Below are positions 6,077 through 13,557 of a DNA stretch of 19,048 nucleotides, in pieces (the first letter of the stretch is position 1; the number at the start of each line of letters is the position of its first letter). The position numbers and the translations under genes are program-made. The notes beneath the pieces are model-generated. The model had not been told where the DNA came from and searched no databases. It was given only the letters and a program-made list of their open reading frames with translations. The stretch lies in assembly GCA_023431205.1 (NCBI GenBank), contig JAEYXQ010000181.1:1-19048 (forward strand), read 5' to 3'. The stretch comes from Pseudomonadota bacterium. GTDB lineage: Bacteria; Pseudomonadota; Alphaproteobacteria; Rhizobiales; Devosiaceae.

Positions 6077-7167
6077 TGCCGCCCGTCTGGTCACCGCAGC
6101 AGGATGCGGCGCTGGTCGCCGTCTCCAAATGGCTGAAAGATCGCAACGCTCCGCAGGTGTTTCGCCTCTTCGGCTGGGCGGGCACCGGCAAGTCGACGCT
6201 TGCGGTGCACCTTGCGCAGGACGTGAAGACGGTCAAATACGCCGCCTTCACCGGCAAGGCCGCCCTGGTCATGCGCAAACGCGGCTGCAAGGGTGCCCAG
6301 ACCATCCATTCGCTGATCTACACCCTGGTCAGCGAAAAGGAGGGCGAGCCGCGCTTCGTCCTCGACGATGAGTCGCCGGCCGCCGATGCCGACCTCATCG
6401 TCATCGACGAAGTTTCAATGGTGGATGAGCAACTTGGCCGGGACCTGCTCAGCTTCGGCACCAAGGTGCTGGTGCTGGGCGACCCGTTCCAGTTGCCGCC
6501 GGTACAGGGCGCCGGCTTCTTCACCGCCGACGAGCCAGACATCATGCTCACCGAGATCCACCGGCAGGCGGCGGACAACCCGATCATCCGGCTGTCGATG
6601 GCCGTGCGCGAGGGTGGCTATATCGAGCCCGGCCGCTATGGCGACTCCGAGGTGGTGAGCCGCCAGCAGGTCGATCGCACTGCCGTGCTCGAGGCCGACC
6701 AGGTGCTGGTCGGCCGCAACAAGACGCGGCTGCAATATAATGACCGGCTGCGCGAACTGCGCGGGCTGCCGTTCCACGAGCCCGTGGTGGGGGACCGCAT
6801 GGTCTGCCTCCGCAACAATCCGCGCAAGAAGCTGCTCAACGGCCAGATCTGGATCGTCACCGACGTCACCCGTCGCTCCAACGGGAAATACTCGCTGCTG
6901 CTCGCGGACGACGAAGGCAAGGGCGAGACCCGCGTCCTCACCCACAAGGCGTTCTTTTCCGGCGAGGAGGACGCAATGAGCTGGCCCGAGCGGCGCCAGT
7001 TCGACGAATTCACCTTCGGCTACTGCCTTACGGTGCACAAGGCGCAGGGCTCGCAGTGGGACGACGTCTATCTCTTCGACGAAAGCTTCGTGTTCCGCGA
7101 GGACCGCAAGCGCTGGCTCTATACCGGCATCACCCGCGCCGCCGAAAAGATCACCGTGGTGACCTGA
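6076..7167 (+). CDS. Stand-alone SF1B helicase (RecD/Dda-like)
   Basis: A 363-aa ATP-dependent DNA helicase core. The superfamily 1 motifs are all visible in order: Walker A GWAGTGKST (33-41), motif Ia AAFTGKAA (56-63), Walker B VIDEVSMVD (109-117), motif III VLGDPFQLPP (133-142), the motif IV region EIHRQ (160-164), motif V CLTVHKAQGSQW (317-328) and motif VI LYTGITRA (348-355). It resembles the C-terminal half of RecD2 or phage Dda and lacks any added nuclease or long N-terminal domain. It probably acts in 5'-3' unwinding during repair or replication restart; direction is inferred from the family. Its ATG overlaps the FAH-gene stop as TGATG, so it is translated from a catabolic transcript, which is odd company. 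Its stop is 2 nt from that of the convergent peptidase. Confidence 0.92.
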   Translation: MPPVWSPQQDAALVAVSKWLKDRNAPQVFRLFGWAGTGKSTLAVHLAQDVKTVKYAAFTGKAALVMRKRGCKGAQTIHSLIYTLVSEKEGEPRFVLDDESPAADADLIVIDEVSMVDEQLGRDLLSFGTKVLVLGDPFQLPPVQGAGFFTADEPDIMLTEIHRQAADNPIIRLSMAVREGGYIEPGRYGDSEVVSRQQVDRTAVLEADQVLVGRNKTRLQYNDRLRELRGLPFHEPVVGDRMVCLRNNPRKKLLNGQIWIVTDVTRRSNGKYSLLLADDEGKGETRVLTHKAFFSGEEDAMSWPERRQFDEFTFGYCLTVHKAQGSQWDDVYLFDESFVFREDRKRWLYTGITRAAEKITVVT

Positions 7168-7169
7168 GC

Positions 7170-8567
7170 CTATTCGGCCAGTTCAGCCAGCACCCGCACC
7201 CAGGAGCGGATGCCGCGGTGGAAGCTCTCGAGATCGTACTTCTCGTTGGGGCTGTGGATCTGGTCGTCGATCTGGGCAAAGCCGATCAGCAGGGTGTCGA
7301 GCCCGAGAATACGCTTGAACTCGCCCACCACAGGGATCGAGCCCCCCGAACCGGTGACCACAGCCGGCTTGCCCCATTCTCCGGTCAGGCCAGCCAGCGC
7401 CTTGCGCAGGTGGGGACCATCGGTGGGCACGGTCATGGCCGGGGAGCCGCCATGCTCGGCGAACTTCACGGTGCAGTCGGGTGGCAGCCGGGCTTCAACG
7501 TGGCGACGGAAGGCGGCACGAATCTTGTCCGGCTGCATGCCGGAGACGAGCCGGAAGCTGATCTTGGCGGTGGCCTTGGCCGGGATCACGGTCTTGAAGC
7601 CGTCGCCGGTATAGCCGCCCCACATGCCGTTGATCTCACAGGTCGGGCGGGCCCACAGCGTTTCGAGGACGCTGCGGCCCTGTTCGCCTGCCGGGGCAGA
7701 TAGCCCTACCTCACCAAGGAACTCCTGTTCGTCAAAGCCAAGGCCGGCCCACTGGGCCTTGAGTTCCGGCGTGATCTCCGCGACGTCGTCATAGAAGCCT
7801 TCGATGGCGACGGAGCCATCCAGTGCGCGGAGGCTGGCGATGATATCGGCCAGAACCTGATTGGGGTTGCGGGCAGCGTTGCCGAACATGCCGGAATGCA
7901 GGTCCTTGTTGGCGGCGGTAATCTCGACTTCTTCGCCCACCAGCCCGCGGAGCATCGCCGTGATCGACGGGGTCGTCCGGTCCCACATATCCGTGTCGCA
8001 GACGAGGGCGATGTCGGCGGTGCCGAGTTCGTCGCGATTGGCCTCCATGAAGGGCGGCAGGTTCTTGCCGCCGGATTCTTCTTCCCCTTCGAGCATCAGC
8101 GATACCCGGACCGGCAGGGAGCCTGTGGCGGCCTTGTAGGCGCGGCAGGCCTCGATGAAGGTCAGCATCTGACCCTTGTCGTCGGACGCTCCACGGGCGA
8201 CGATGATCTTGCGGCCGTCGGCTGTCTCACGCAGCTGCGGCTCGAACGGATCGGTGTGCCACAGTGCTAGGGGGTCTACGGGCTGCACGTCATAATGGGC
8301 GTAGAACAGCACGTGCGGCCCCTGCTGCTCCGGGCCATGGGCCACCACCACAGGATGGCCAGGCGTCAGCCGCGCAGACGCTTCGAAACCAAGGCCATTC
8401 AGTTCCGCAACCAGCCAGTCCGCTGCTCGCCGGCATTCTGACGCATAGGCCGGGTCGGTTGAAATCGACTTGATCCGCAGCAGGTCGAACAGACGTTCGA
8501 GGCTTTGGTCGAGCCCGGAATCGACGGCGGCAAGAACGGCATCGAGTTGGGAAGAGGTGGCGGTCAT
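7170..8567 (-). CDS. M20-family dipeptidase/metallopeptidase
   Basis: A 465-aa cytosolic zinc aminopeptidase or dipeptidase of the M20 family (PepV/CNDP-like branch). The first metal site is His91-Asp93 in FYAHYDVQPVDP. The bridging aspartate and neighbours are in ARGASDDKGQ (125-133), the catalytic glutamates in LEGEEESGG (159-167), and a late ligand in QIHSPNEKYDL. The lid or dimerisation domain with GMFGNAARNPN lies in the middle. I use the ATG at 8567, which has AAAGG about 8 nt upstream; the frame is open for 43 more codons but those read like non-coding sequence. It is divergent from a DgoR-like regulator 107 bp away, which may control it. Substrate specificity is unknown. Confidence 0.93.
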   Translation of the reverse strand: MTATSSQLDAVLAAVDSGLDQSLERLFDLLRIKSISTDPAYASECRRAADWLVAELNGLGFEASARLTPGHPVVVAHGPEQQGPHVLFYAHYDVQPVDPLALWHTDPFEPQLRETADGRKIIVARGASDDKGQMLTFIEACRAYKAATGSLPVRVSLMLEGEEESGGKNLPPFMEANRDELGTADIALVCDTDMWDRTTPSITAMLRGLVGEEVEITAANKDLHSGMFGNAARNPNQVLADIIASLRALDGSVAIEGFYDDVAEITPELKAQWAGLGFDEQEFLGEVGLSAPAGEQGRSVLETLWARPTCEINGMWGGYTGDGFKTVIPAKATAKISFRLVSGMQPDKIRAAFRRHVEARLPPDCTVKFAEHGGSPAMTVPTDGPHLRKALAGLTGEWGKPAVVTGSGGSIPVVGEFKRILGLDTLLIGFAQIDDQIHSPNEKYDLESFHRGIRSWVRVLAELAE

Positions 8568-8674
8568 GGCGAATCCTTTCGCGCCTACCCTTGAGCCCTC
8601 CCCCTGCGGCTGTCCAGCCGGTTGCGGCCTCGGCCGCTTCGGTGGATTATCCGGCCCTCGGCAATGGAGCGACG

Positions 8675-9436
8675 ATGACCGGCCCACGCACGACAAATCG
8701 CAGCGACCTCATCGCCAGCATCGCTGGACGGCGGCCGGCACGAAACCTTCATGCCCAGGTGATGCATCGGCTGGGCATTGCCATCGTCGCCGGGACCTAT
8801 CCCGAAGATACCATCCTGCCGTCGGACGTCGATCTGCTGCAGGACCTGCGCGTCTCGCGTACCGTGTTGCGGGAAGCGCTGAAGACGTTGGCTGCGAAAG
8901 GCTTGATCGAGGCGCGCGCCCGCGTCGGCACCAGGGTGTTGCCGCGTTCCCGTTGGAACCTGTTTGATGCCGACGTTTTGGCCTGGCATTTCGAGACCGG
9001 CCCGAGCGTTGATTTCCTGCGCAGCCTGTCGGAGGTGAGGACAGGTATCGAACTGGAATCGGCCGCCTTGGCTGCGCAGCGCCGTTCGCCGGCGGAAGCC
9101 GACGCACTGGTCGAGGCCGCCCGGCAGATGGGTCTGGCCAACACCGCGGAAGCGTTTGCGCGGGCAGACCTCGCCTTTCACCGGTTGGTGGCGGAGGCCG
9201 CTGGCAACCCGTTCATGGCCTCCATCAGCGCTTTGGTGGAGGTTGCCCTGACGGCGATGTTCACCATCAGCTCTCCCGTGCATGACCCTGAGCAGCATAG
9301 TGGTGCTGCACAGTCGCACGCTCGAATTGCCGCGGCCATCCAGTCAGGAGATCCCGACGAGGCGCGGGAGGCGATGCGCAAGGTGATCAGCGACGGCTTT
9401 GCGCGCGCCGCGGAACGGATGGGCCGCAGCACCTAA
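8675..9436 (+). CDS. GntR-family regulator, FadR subfamily (DgoR-like)
   Basis: A 253-aa cytoplasmic repressor. An N-terminal winged helix-turn-helix (about residues 22-90, with LRVSRTVLREALKTLAAKGLIEARARVGTRV) is joined by RSRWNLFDADVLAWHFETGP to an all-helical FCD ligand-binding domain. That linker is characteristic of the galactonate-repressor-like branch, whose members respond to sugar acids. In the FCD domain the Asp-x3-His pair (ADLAFHRL) and a later His (SHARIAAAI) are present. The position before the C-terminus that is often His reads MRKVISDG, so metal binding may be altered. The ATG at 8675 has GGAG 5 nt upstream. Divergent orientation from the M20 peptidase suggests local or self control. 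Confidence 0.9.
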   Translation: MTGPRTTNRSDLIASIAGRRPARNLHAQVMHRLGIAIVAGTYPEDTILPSDVDLLQDLRVSRTVLREALKTLAAKGLIEARARVGTRVLPRSRWNLFDADVLAWHFETGPSVDFLRSLSEVRTGIELESAALAAQRRSPAEADALVEAARQMGLANTAEAFARADLAFHRLVAEAAGNPFMASISALVEVALTAMFTISSPVHDPEQHSGAAQSHARIAAAIQSGDPDEAREAMRKVISDGFARAAERMGRST

Positions 9437-9621
9437 CGAGGCGGACCTTCATCCTCGACATTGCGGGGCTTTGGCGGCGACTTGCCGTCGTGCTTGCGGT
9501 CATTGGGTCCGATGTCGTAGCCGCCATGCGGTGGGTGGCTGCCGCCAGGACGCTCCTGCTGGTCATAGTGCTCTTCATTGGCGGGATGGGGGTCGGTCGG
9601 ACGGTTGGGCGTGGTGCTCAC
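9433..9621 (-). CDS. Small proline/glycine-rich hydrophilic protein
   Basis: A 62-aa protein rich in Pro, Gly, His, Asp and Glu (for example ERPGGSHPPHGGYDIGPNDRKHDG), probably intrinsically disordered; no family is recognised. It has no hydrophobic segment and no cysteine. The GTG at 9621 shares the bases GTGA with the stop of the upstream small gene, and GAAAGG lies about 9 nt before it, so translation is likely coupled. Its TAG stop overlaps the TAA stop of the convergent gntR gene. The tidy overlaps on both sides argue that it is a real gene despite its low complexity. Confidence 0.6.
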   Translation of the reverse strand: MSTTPNRPTDPHPANEEHYDQQERPGGSHPPHGGYDIGPNDRKHDGKSPPKPRNVEDEGPPR

Positions 9622-9800
9622 TTCGGTAGCCTTTCAGCAAGGGCGTCGGCTTTCATTCGATCTCCGGCGCGCCGCATGATCTCGCGGGCTTCGTCGGTGG
9701 AGATGCCATGGCGCGCAGCAAACGCGGCAAGTTCGCGCAGGTCTTGTTCCATCGACTGACGCCGGTCAGGATCGGTGGAGAACTCCGGGTCACGCTGCAT
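9618..9800 (-). CDS. Small helical hypothetical protein
   Basis: A 60-aa soluble protein. A charged N-terminus (MQRDPEFSTDPDRRQS) leads into MEQDLRELAAFAARHGISTDEAREIMRRAGDRM, which reads as two amphipathic helices separated by a G-I-S turn. That is reminiscent of small UBA-like or helix-turn-helix folds such as DUF3606, though I cannot assign it firmly. The ATG at 9800 has a very good AAGGAGG site 5 nt upstream and is preferred over the longer open frame. It lies 51 nt downstream of the metallophosphoesterase gene and overlaps the next small gene by 4 nt, so it is probably the third of four co-transcribed genes. Confidence 0.7.
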   Translation of the reverse strand: MQRDPEFSTDPDRRQSMEQDLRELAAFAARHGISTDEAREIMRRAGDRMKADALAERLPK

Positions 9801-9851
9801 GTCGGCCTCCTTCACTGAACCAATCTGGGGCACGGGCTTTGGTTCCACCCG

Positions 9852-10679
9852 TCACGCGGGCTCGGTGGCACGCTCCTTGGTGCGCCAGTGGCCGTCCTGC
9901 CATTCCCTCACGTCGATGCTGATCAGACCATCCTTGATGGTGATTACATTGTAGGCGTTCGGCTCGCCGCGCAGCCGCGTCGATATGGTGGAGGAGGCTT
10001 GCGCCACCAGGATGGGAGCTGTCGCGGCCTGGCGGAGCCCGGTGGGTTCGCCTTCGGTGACGGCTCCCGGCGCCTCGTGGCGCCGCACATAGGAGAGGTG
10101 GAAATGCCCGGAAAGGACCAACCGTACGCCCAGTTGCGAGAACACCTCCAACGCTTCGTCGGCCCGCTTCACCCGCTTGGTCTTCTGCAGCATCGGCTCG
10201 GTGGGAAACAGCAGCGGATGGTGGGCAACGATGACCCGAACCGCGTCCGGTGACGCCTTTTCGAAACGGGCAGCGAGGTCGTCCAACTGGCTGCGGGAAA
10301 TGGTGCCGTGACCCCAGTTCCACTCCAGGCGGAACCTACGTGAGGTCCGCATGCCCACGAACACCACCCCGTCCATTTCGAGAAACGGTTCCGTCACAGG
10401 GGCGATGAAGCGTCGATACAGCCCGTATGGGTTGAGGAAACGGCGGAAGATGTTGATGGCCGGCACATCGTGATTGCCGGGGACAGCAAACAGCGGGGCC
10501 GTCAGCGTGTCGAGGAAGGCGCGGGCCTGCTTGTACTCCTCGACCGTGCCGACTTGAGTGAAGTCGCCACTGACGACCACCAGGTCCGGCTGCTGTTCGG
10601 CAATCTCCGCTGAGAGTGTCTGGGCGACGACCGGATCGTGGTGACCGAAATGGAGGTCCGACAAGTGCACCAGTTTCAC
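9852..10679 (-). CDS. Calcineurin-like metallophosphoesterase
   Basis: A 275-aa cytosolic dinuclear-metal phosphoesterase. All ligand motifs are visible: Asp8 and His10 (SDLHFG), Asp39 (VVSGDFTQ), Asn69-His70 (VPGNHDVP), His153-His154 (VAHHPLLF) and His192/His194 (SGHFHLSY). The layout resembles cyclic-nucleotide phosphodiesterases (CpdA/Icc type) and related lipid phosphoesterases. The GTG at 10679 overlaps the stop of the lipid kinase gene as GTGA, so the two are coupled. Being paired with a lipid kinase suggests phospholipid-related dephosphorylation, but that is inference from position; nucleotide or general phosphodiesters are equally possible. Confidence 0.91.
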   Translation of the reverse strand: MKLVHLSDLHFGHHDPVVAQTLSAEIAEQQPDLVVVSGDFTQVGTVEEYKQARAFLDTLTAPLFAVPGNHDVPAINIFRRFLNPYGLYRRFIAPVTEPFLEMDGVVFVGMRTSRRFRLEWNWGHGTISRSQLDDLAARFEKASPDAVRVIVAHHPLLFPTEPMLQKTKRVKRADEALEVFSQLGVRLVLSGHFHLSYVRRHEAPGAVTEGEPTGLRQAATAPILVAQASSTISTRLRGEPNAYNVITIKDGLISIDVREWQDGHWRTKERATEPA

Positions 10680-11626
10680 GGCGCGACCTCCTCGACGATC
10701 TCGCTCGCAGTATCCGCCGGCGCGTTTTCCGGTGGCGCAGGAGCAACGACACAGAGAGCATTGTGCCGGATGCGGAAGCTGAGGGGGAAAGCCATCGATT
10801 CGACCTCACCGTCGAACATCACCTTCACCATCTGCTGGTGTGAGTGGATGGTTACCTCATCCACCTTTTCGATGCTCAGCGCATCGTCGTCCTGCCAATT
10901 GCCCATCAGCATACCAAGGGAGAGACGAATGAAATCGCGGGCCGTCAGGTGGCGGAGGATGTAGAGGGTCAGTTCACCCTGATCCAGCCGGTCGCGGGAG
11001 AAGATGCGGCCGACCCCCTCCACATAGGAGTTGCTGGCGACTGCGACTGCCTGCACCCGCTCCGGCTTCGGCCTGCCGTCGCCCCGGTCTATGGCCACTG
11101 CAAACCGGCGGGCGCGGGCAAGACGGCGGAAGATGAAGCGGAGGAAGCCGAACTTTGCCGCAACGTCAGCCTTGCCGCGGATGTGCTCTCGGCCGGCGGC
11201 AAGCGCGGGGATCAGTCCGATCACCACCTTGTGGAGGAAAAAGCGCCCGTCCACTTCGCCGACATCGATCCACAGCCGCTGGTTGGCTGCAAGCACGTCC
11301 ATCGCCTCTTCCAGCTCCAGGGGGATGTTGAGGTCCTTGGCGAGGGCGTTGACCGTACCGAGCGGCAAAATCCCGAGCGCCCGGTCGGTGTTCACCATGG
11401 CGTTGGCGAGAGCGGTGATGGTGCCGTCGCCGCCGGCGGCGACCAGCAGTTCGGCGTGGCTCGCCACGGCCCGCCCGATGCGCTCGTCCAGGGGGAGAGA
11501 CTCGTCGTCGTCCATGATCGGGTCGAGCCCGTGTTCGACCAGCCTGGCCGCCAGAGCCTCCGTGGTCAGCGACAGGGACAAGGCGGTACCGGCATTGGCG
11601 TTGAAGATCACGTAGCAGCGGGACAT
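10676..11626 (-). CDS. Diacylglycerol/sphingosine-type lipid kinase (YegS/DgkB-like)
   Basis: A 316-aa soluble or membrane-associated lipid kinase of the DAGK catalytic family, expected to phosphorylate diacylglycerol or a related lipid at the cytoplasmic face of the inner membrane. The nucleotide-binding motif GGDGT is at residues 65-69, followed by LPLGTVNALAKDL (87-99), the counterpart of the usual PxGTxNdfA motif. The N-terminus has the typical FNANAG loop (8-13). The β-rich C-terminal domain includes the family block LTLYILRHLTARDFIRL. The ATG at 11626 has AGGG upstream. It is the first gene of a four-gene minus-strand unit with the metallophosphoesterase and two small proteins. Confidence 0.92.
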   Translation of the reverse strand: MSRCYVIFNANAGTALSLSLTTEALAARLVEHGLDPIMDDDESLPLDERIGRAVASHAELLVAAGGDGTITALANAMVNTDRALGILPLGTVNALAKDLNIPLELEEAMDVLAANQRLWIDVGEVDGRFFLHKVVIGLIPALAAGREHIRGKADVAAKFGFLRFIFRRLARARRFAVAIDRGDGRPKPERVQAVAVASNSYVEGVGRIFSRDRLDQGELTLYILRHLTARDFIRLSLGMLMGNWQDDDALSIEKVDEVTIHSHQQMVKVMFDGEVESMAFPLSFRIRHNALCVVAPAPPENAPADTASEIVEEVAP

Positions 11627-11755
11627 GGCGGACGGCCCTGTTTGGACGGATCAACCGCAGCGTCGGTCAACGGGATCCAGTGTGTCGCAGTCCGTCGGGT
11701 AATGGTTGAACCGGCCCGCGGGTTTCATGGGCCTAGGGTCGGCGTCATGTTGCGC

Positions 11756-11793
11756 AAAACGAAGCGGGCGCCCCGATGCAAAGGAGCGCCCGC
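11756..11793 (-). terminator. Intrinsic terminator of the glutamate dehydrogenase gene
   Basis: Read on the minus strand, GCGGGCGCTCC (11783-11793) pairs with GGGGCGCCCGC (11764-11774) with one mismatch around an 8-nt loop, then TTCGTTTT follows. It lies 27 nt past the gdh stop. The rest of the 193-bp gap (11627-11819) shows no ORF or other signal I can support apart from the lipid-kinase upstream region. Confidence 0.72.
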
Positions 11794-11819
11794 CTGGTTC
11801 AACGCTGAAGGGTTGGCTT

Positions 11820-13073
11820 TCAGCTGGTAAAGAATGGCTGCGTGCCGTGGGCCTCGATTGCTTCGGCCAGACGGCTGAGGGCGTGGACATAGGCCGCGGT
11901 GCGGCAGCTCGTCGACTTCTCGCGCGAAACGCGCCAGACCGCCGCGCCTTCACGTTCCATGATGACGCGCAGCCGTTCGTGAACTTCCTCCAGCGGCCAG
12001 TAGAAGCCCTGACGGTTCTGCACCCACTCAAAGTACGAGACGGTTACGCCCCCGGCATTGGCGAGGATGTCCGGCAGGACCACCACGCCCCTGCGCTCGA
12101 GGATCTCGTCTGCGCCTGACGTGACAGGCCCGTTGGCGAGTTCCAGCACCACCTTGGCGCGGATCGAGTCGGCGTTGCCGTCGTGGATCATGTCCTCGAG
12201 CGCGGCCGGCACCAGCAGGTCGCAATCCTGCGCGATGACGTCGTCGATGCGCTCCACGGCACCACCGGCAAGGGACACCACGGACTGACCGCTCTTCTTG
12301 GCAGCGAGGAGTTGCTCTACGTCAAGACCGTCGGCAGAGGCGATGGCGCCACTGGTATCGGAAACGGCAACGATCAGATGCCCCTCGGCCGCCAGCAGGC
12401 GCGCGATGTGCTGGCCGGCGTTGCCGAAACCCTGGATGGCAACGCGCATGCGCGCCGGCAAGCCGAGTTCACCGGTCAGGTGCCGGACCAGATAGTAGCC
12501 ACCGCGGGCCGTGGCATCGTCGCGACCCAGCGAACCACCAAGGGCGATCGGCTTGCCGGTGATGACGGCCGGAGTGACCTCGTCGACGATCTGGTTGTAC
12601 TCGTCGGCCATCCAACCCATGATCATGGCATTGGTGTAGACGTCGGGAGCGGGGATATCCCGGTCAGGCCCGATGATGCGGGAAAAAGCCTGCATATAGG
12701 CGCGCGACAGGCGCTCCAGTTCGGCCTTGGACAACTCGCGCGGGTTGACCTGGACGGCGCCCTTGCCGCCGCCATAAGGCAGGTTCATGACGGCGCACTT
12801 GAACGACATCCAGAACGCCAGCGCCTCGGTCTCGTCTTCGGTTGCATGCGGGTGGAAGCGGATGCCGCCCTTGGTCGGTCCACGCGTGTCGTCATAACGG
12901 CAACGCCACGACAGGAACGACTTCCGCGATCCGTCGTCCATGCGGATCATCAGCCGCATCTTGCTGGTCTCGCGCGGGTACTTCAGCTTTTCGAGCACAT
13001 CCGGGTCGACGTTCAGCAGCGATGCGGCTTCATCGAGCCGCACCAAGGCGCGTGAGAGCAGGGTCTGGGTCAC
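11820..13073 (-). CDS. NAD(P)-dependent glutamate dehydrogenase (Glu/Leu/Phe/Val dehydrogenase family)
   Basis: A 417-aa cytosolic enzyme interconverting glutamate and 2-oxoglutarate plus ammonia, probably hexameric. Family motifs are the substrate loop GPTKGGIRFHP (Lys68), the catalytic Lys104 in LPYGGGKGAV, Asp144 in IPAPDVYTNA, and the Rossmann fingerprint IQGFGNAGQ (213-221). The late block DILANAGGVTVSYFEWVQN is characteristic of the RocG/GudB-like branch, which is often catabolic and NAD-linked. The GTG at 13073 is chosen because GGAGAAAG lies about 8 nt upstream and it gives the usual length; the upstream open frame of 31 codons looks non-coding. It is divergent from metY. A long structured leader probably precedes it. 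Confidence 0.93.
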   Translation of the reverse strand: MTQTLLSRALVRLDEAASLLNVDPDVLEKLKYPRETSKMRLMIRMDDGSRKSFLSWRCRYDDTRGPTKGGIRFHPHATEDETEALAFWMSFKCAVMNLPYGGGKGAVQVNPRELSKAELERLSRAYMQAFSRIIGPDRDIPAPDVYTNAMIMGWMADEYNQIVDEVTPAVITGKPIALGGSLGRDDATARGGYYLVRHLTGELGLPARMRVAIQGFGNAGQHIARLLAAEGHLIVAVSDTSGAIASADGLDVEQLLAAKKSGQSVVSLAGGAVERIDDVIAQDCDLLVPAALEDMIHDGNADSIRAKVVLELANGPVTSGADEILERRGVVVLPDILANAGGVTVSYFEWVQNRQGFYWPLEEVHERLRVIMEREGAAVWRVSREKSTSCRTAAYVHALSRLAEAIEAHGTQPFFTS

Positions 13074-13247
13074 TGGGTCTTTCTCCAAATGGAAGTCGGT
13101 TGTCGGGGCGTGCGCCCAATTGCCTCTCCCTTCAGCTGGCTGCCACGACCTTGGCTGGTCGGGCACGCACGCCGAAGTTCAAATCAGAAGGTCAAAGTCG
13201 TTCCGCTCTTGCGGTTTGGGAAAGGCGCCGACTGGAGCTCAACACGC

Positions 13248-13336
13248 TGCCTGTGGCGGTAGGTCATGCCCGCGCGCCTTGTTGTGGATCAGCGCGCGGG
13301 CAAGTGTCCTTCGACAGGATGCTCCCGCCACAAGCA
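13248..13336 (-). other. Three-way-junction-like structured element in the gdh upstream region
   Basis: A 12-bp outer stem pairs 13248-13259 with 13325-13336. It is complete on the minus-strand RNA, including one U-G wobble, but has a C-A mismatch on the plus strand, so minus-strand transcription is favoured. Inside are an 11-bp perfect stem (13267-13277 with 13292-13302, 14-nt loop) and a short hairpin at 13305-13319. Third-position composition of the overlapping frames is not coding-like. It would lie in the 5' leader of the glutamate dehydrogenase mRNA. It could be a cis-regulatory RNA or a dispersed palindromic element; no known riboswitch consensus is recognised. Confidence 0.4.
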
Positions 13337-13373
13337 CGATTTCATCGATGTCGCCCCGGCCAACATGGGCCGG

Positions 13374-13402
13374 AACATGGCCAAGGTCAGGCATGCTGTC
13401 AA
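13374..13402 (-). promoter_or_regulatory. Candidate gdh promoter
   Basis: On the minus strand a perfect TTGACA (-35, 13397-13402) is followed after 17 nt by CATGTT (-10, 13374-13379; a weak match). The start of transcription would be near 13367, giving a leader of about 290 nt that contains the structured element. Confidence 0.4.
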
Positions 13403-13410
13403 CGCGAGAG

Positions 13411-13426
13411 TACGCTCGGGTACGCT
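13411..13426. repeat. 10-bp-spaced direct repeat TACGCT
   Basis: TACGCT occurs at 13411-13416 and again at 13421-13426, one helical turn apart and 8 bp upstream of the candidate gdh -35 box. This is the position of an activator site for gdh, or of a shared site with divergent metY. The regulator is unknown. Confidence 0.35.
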
Positions 13427-13557
13427 AATTTTTGCTCCGCGTGATCACTTTTTAAGCGGCTGCGCCAACGTCACTTTTGCCGCGGTGCGGGTCGCCGATT
13501 TCTCCGCCTCACGGATGACTGCTGGCTGGAAGGTTGTGCTTCAATATTCGAGCCTGT

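Noticed and set aside
13239..13394. 51-codon minus-strand ORF across the structured element upstream of gdh
   Set aside because: It has no ribosome binding site, poor third-position GC for this genome, and overlaps a strong RNA-like fold.
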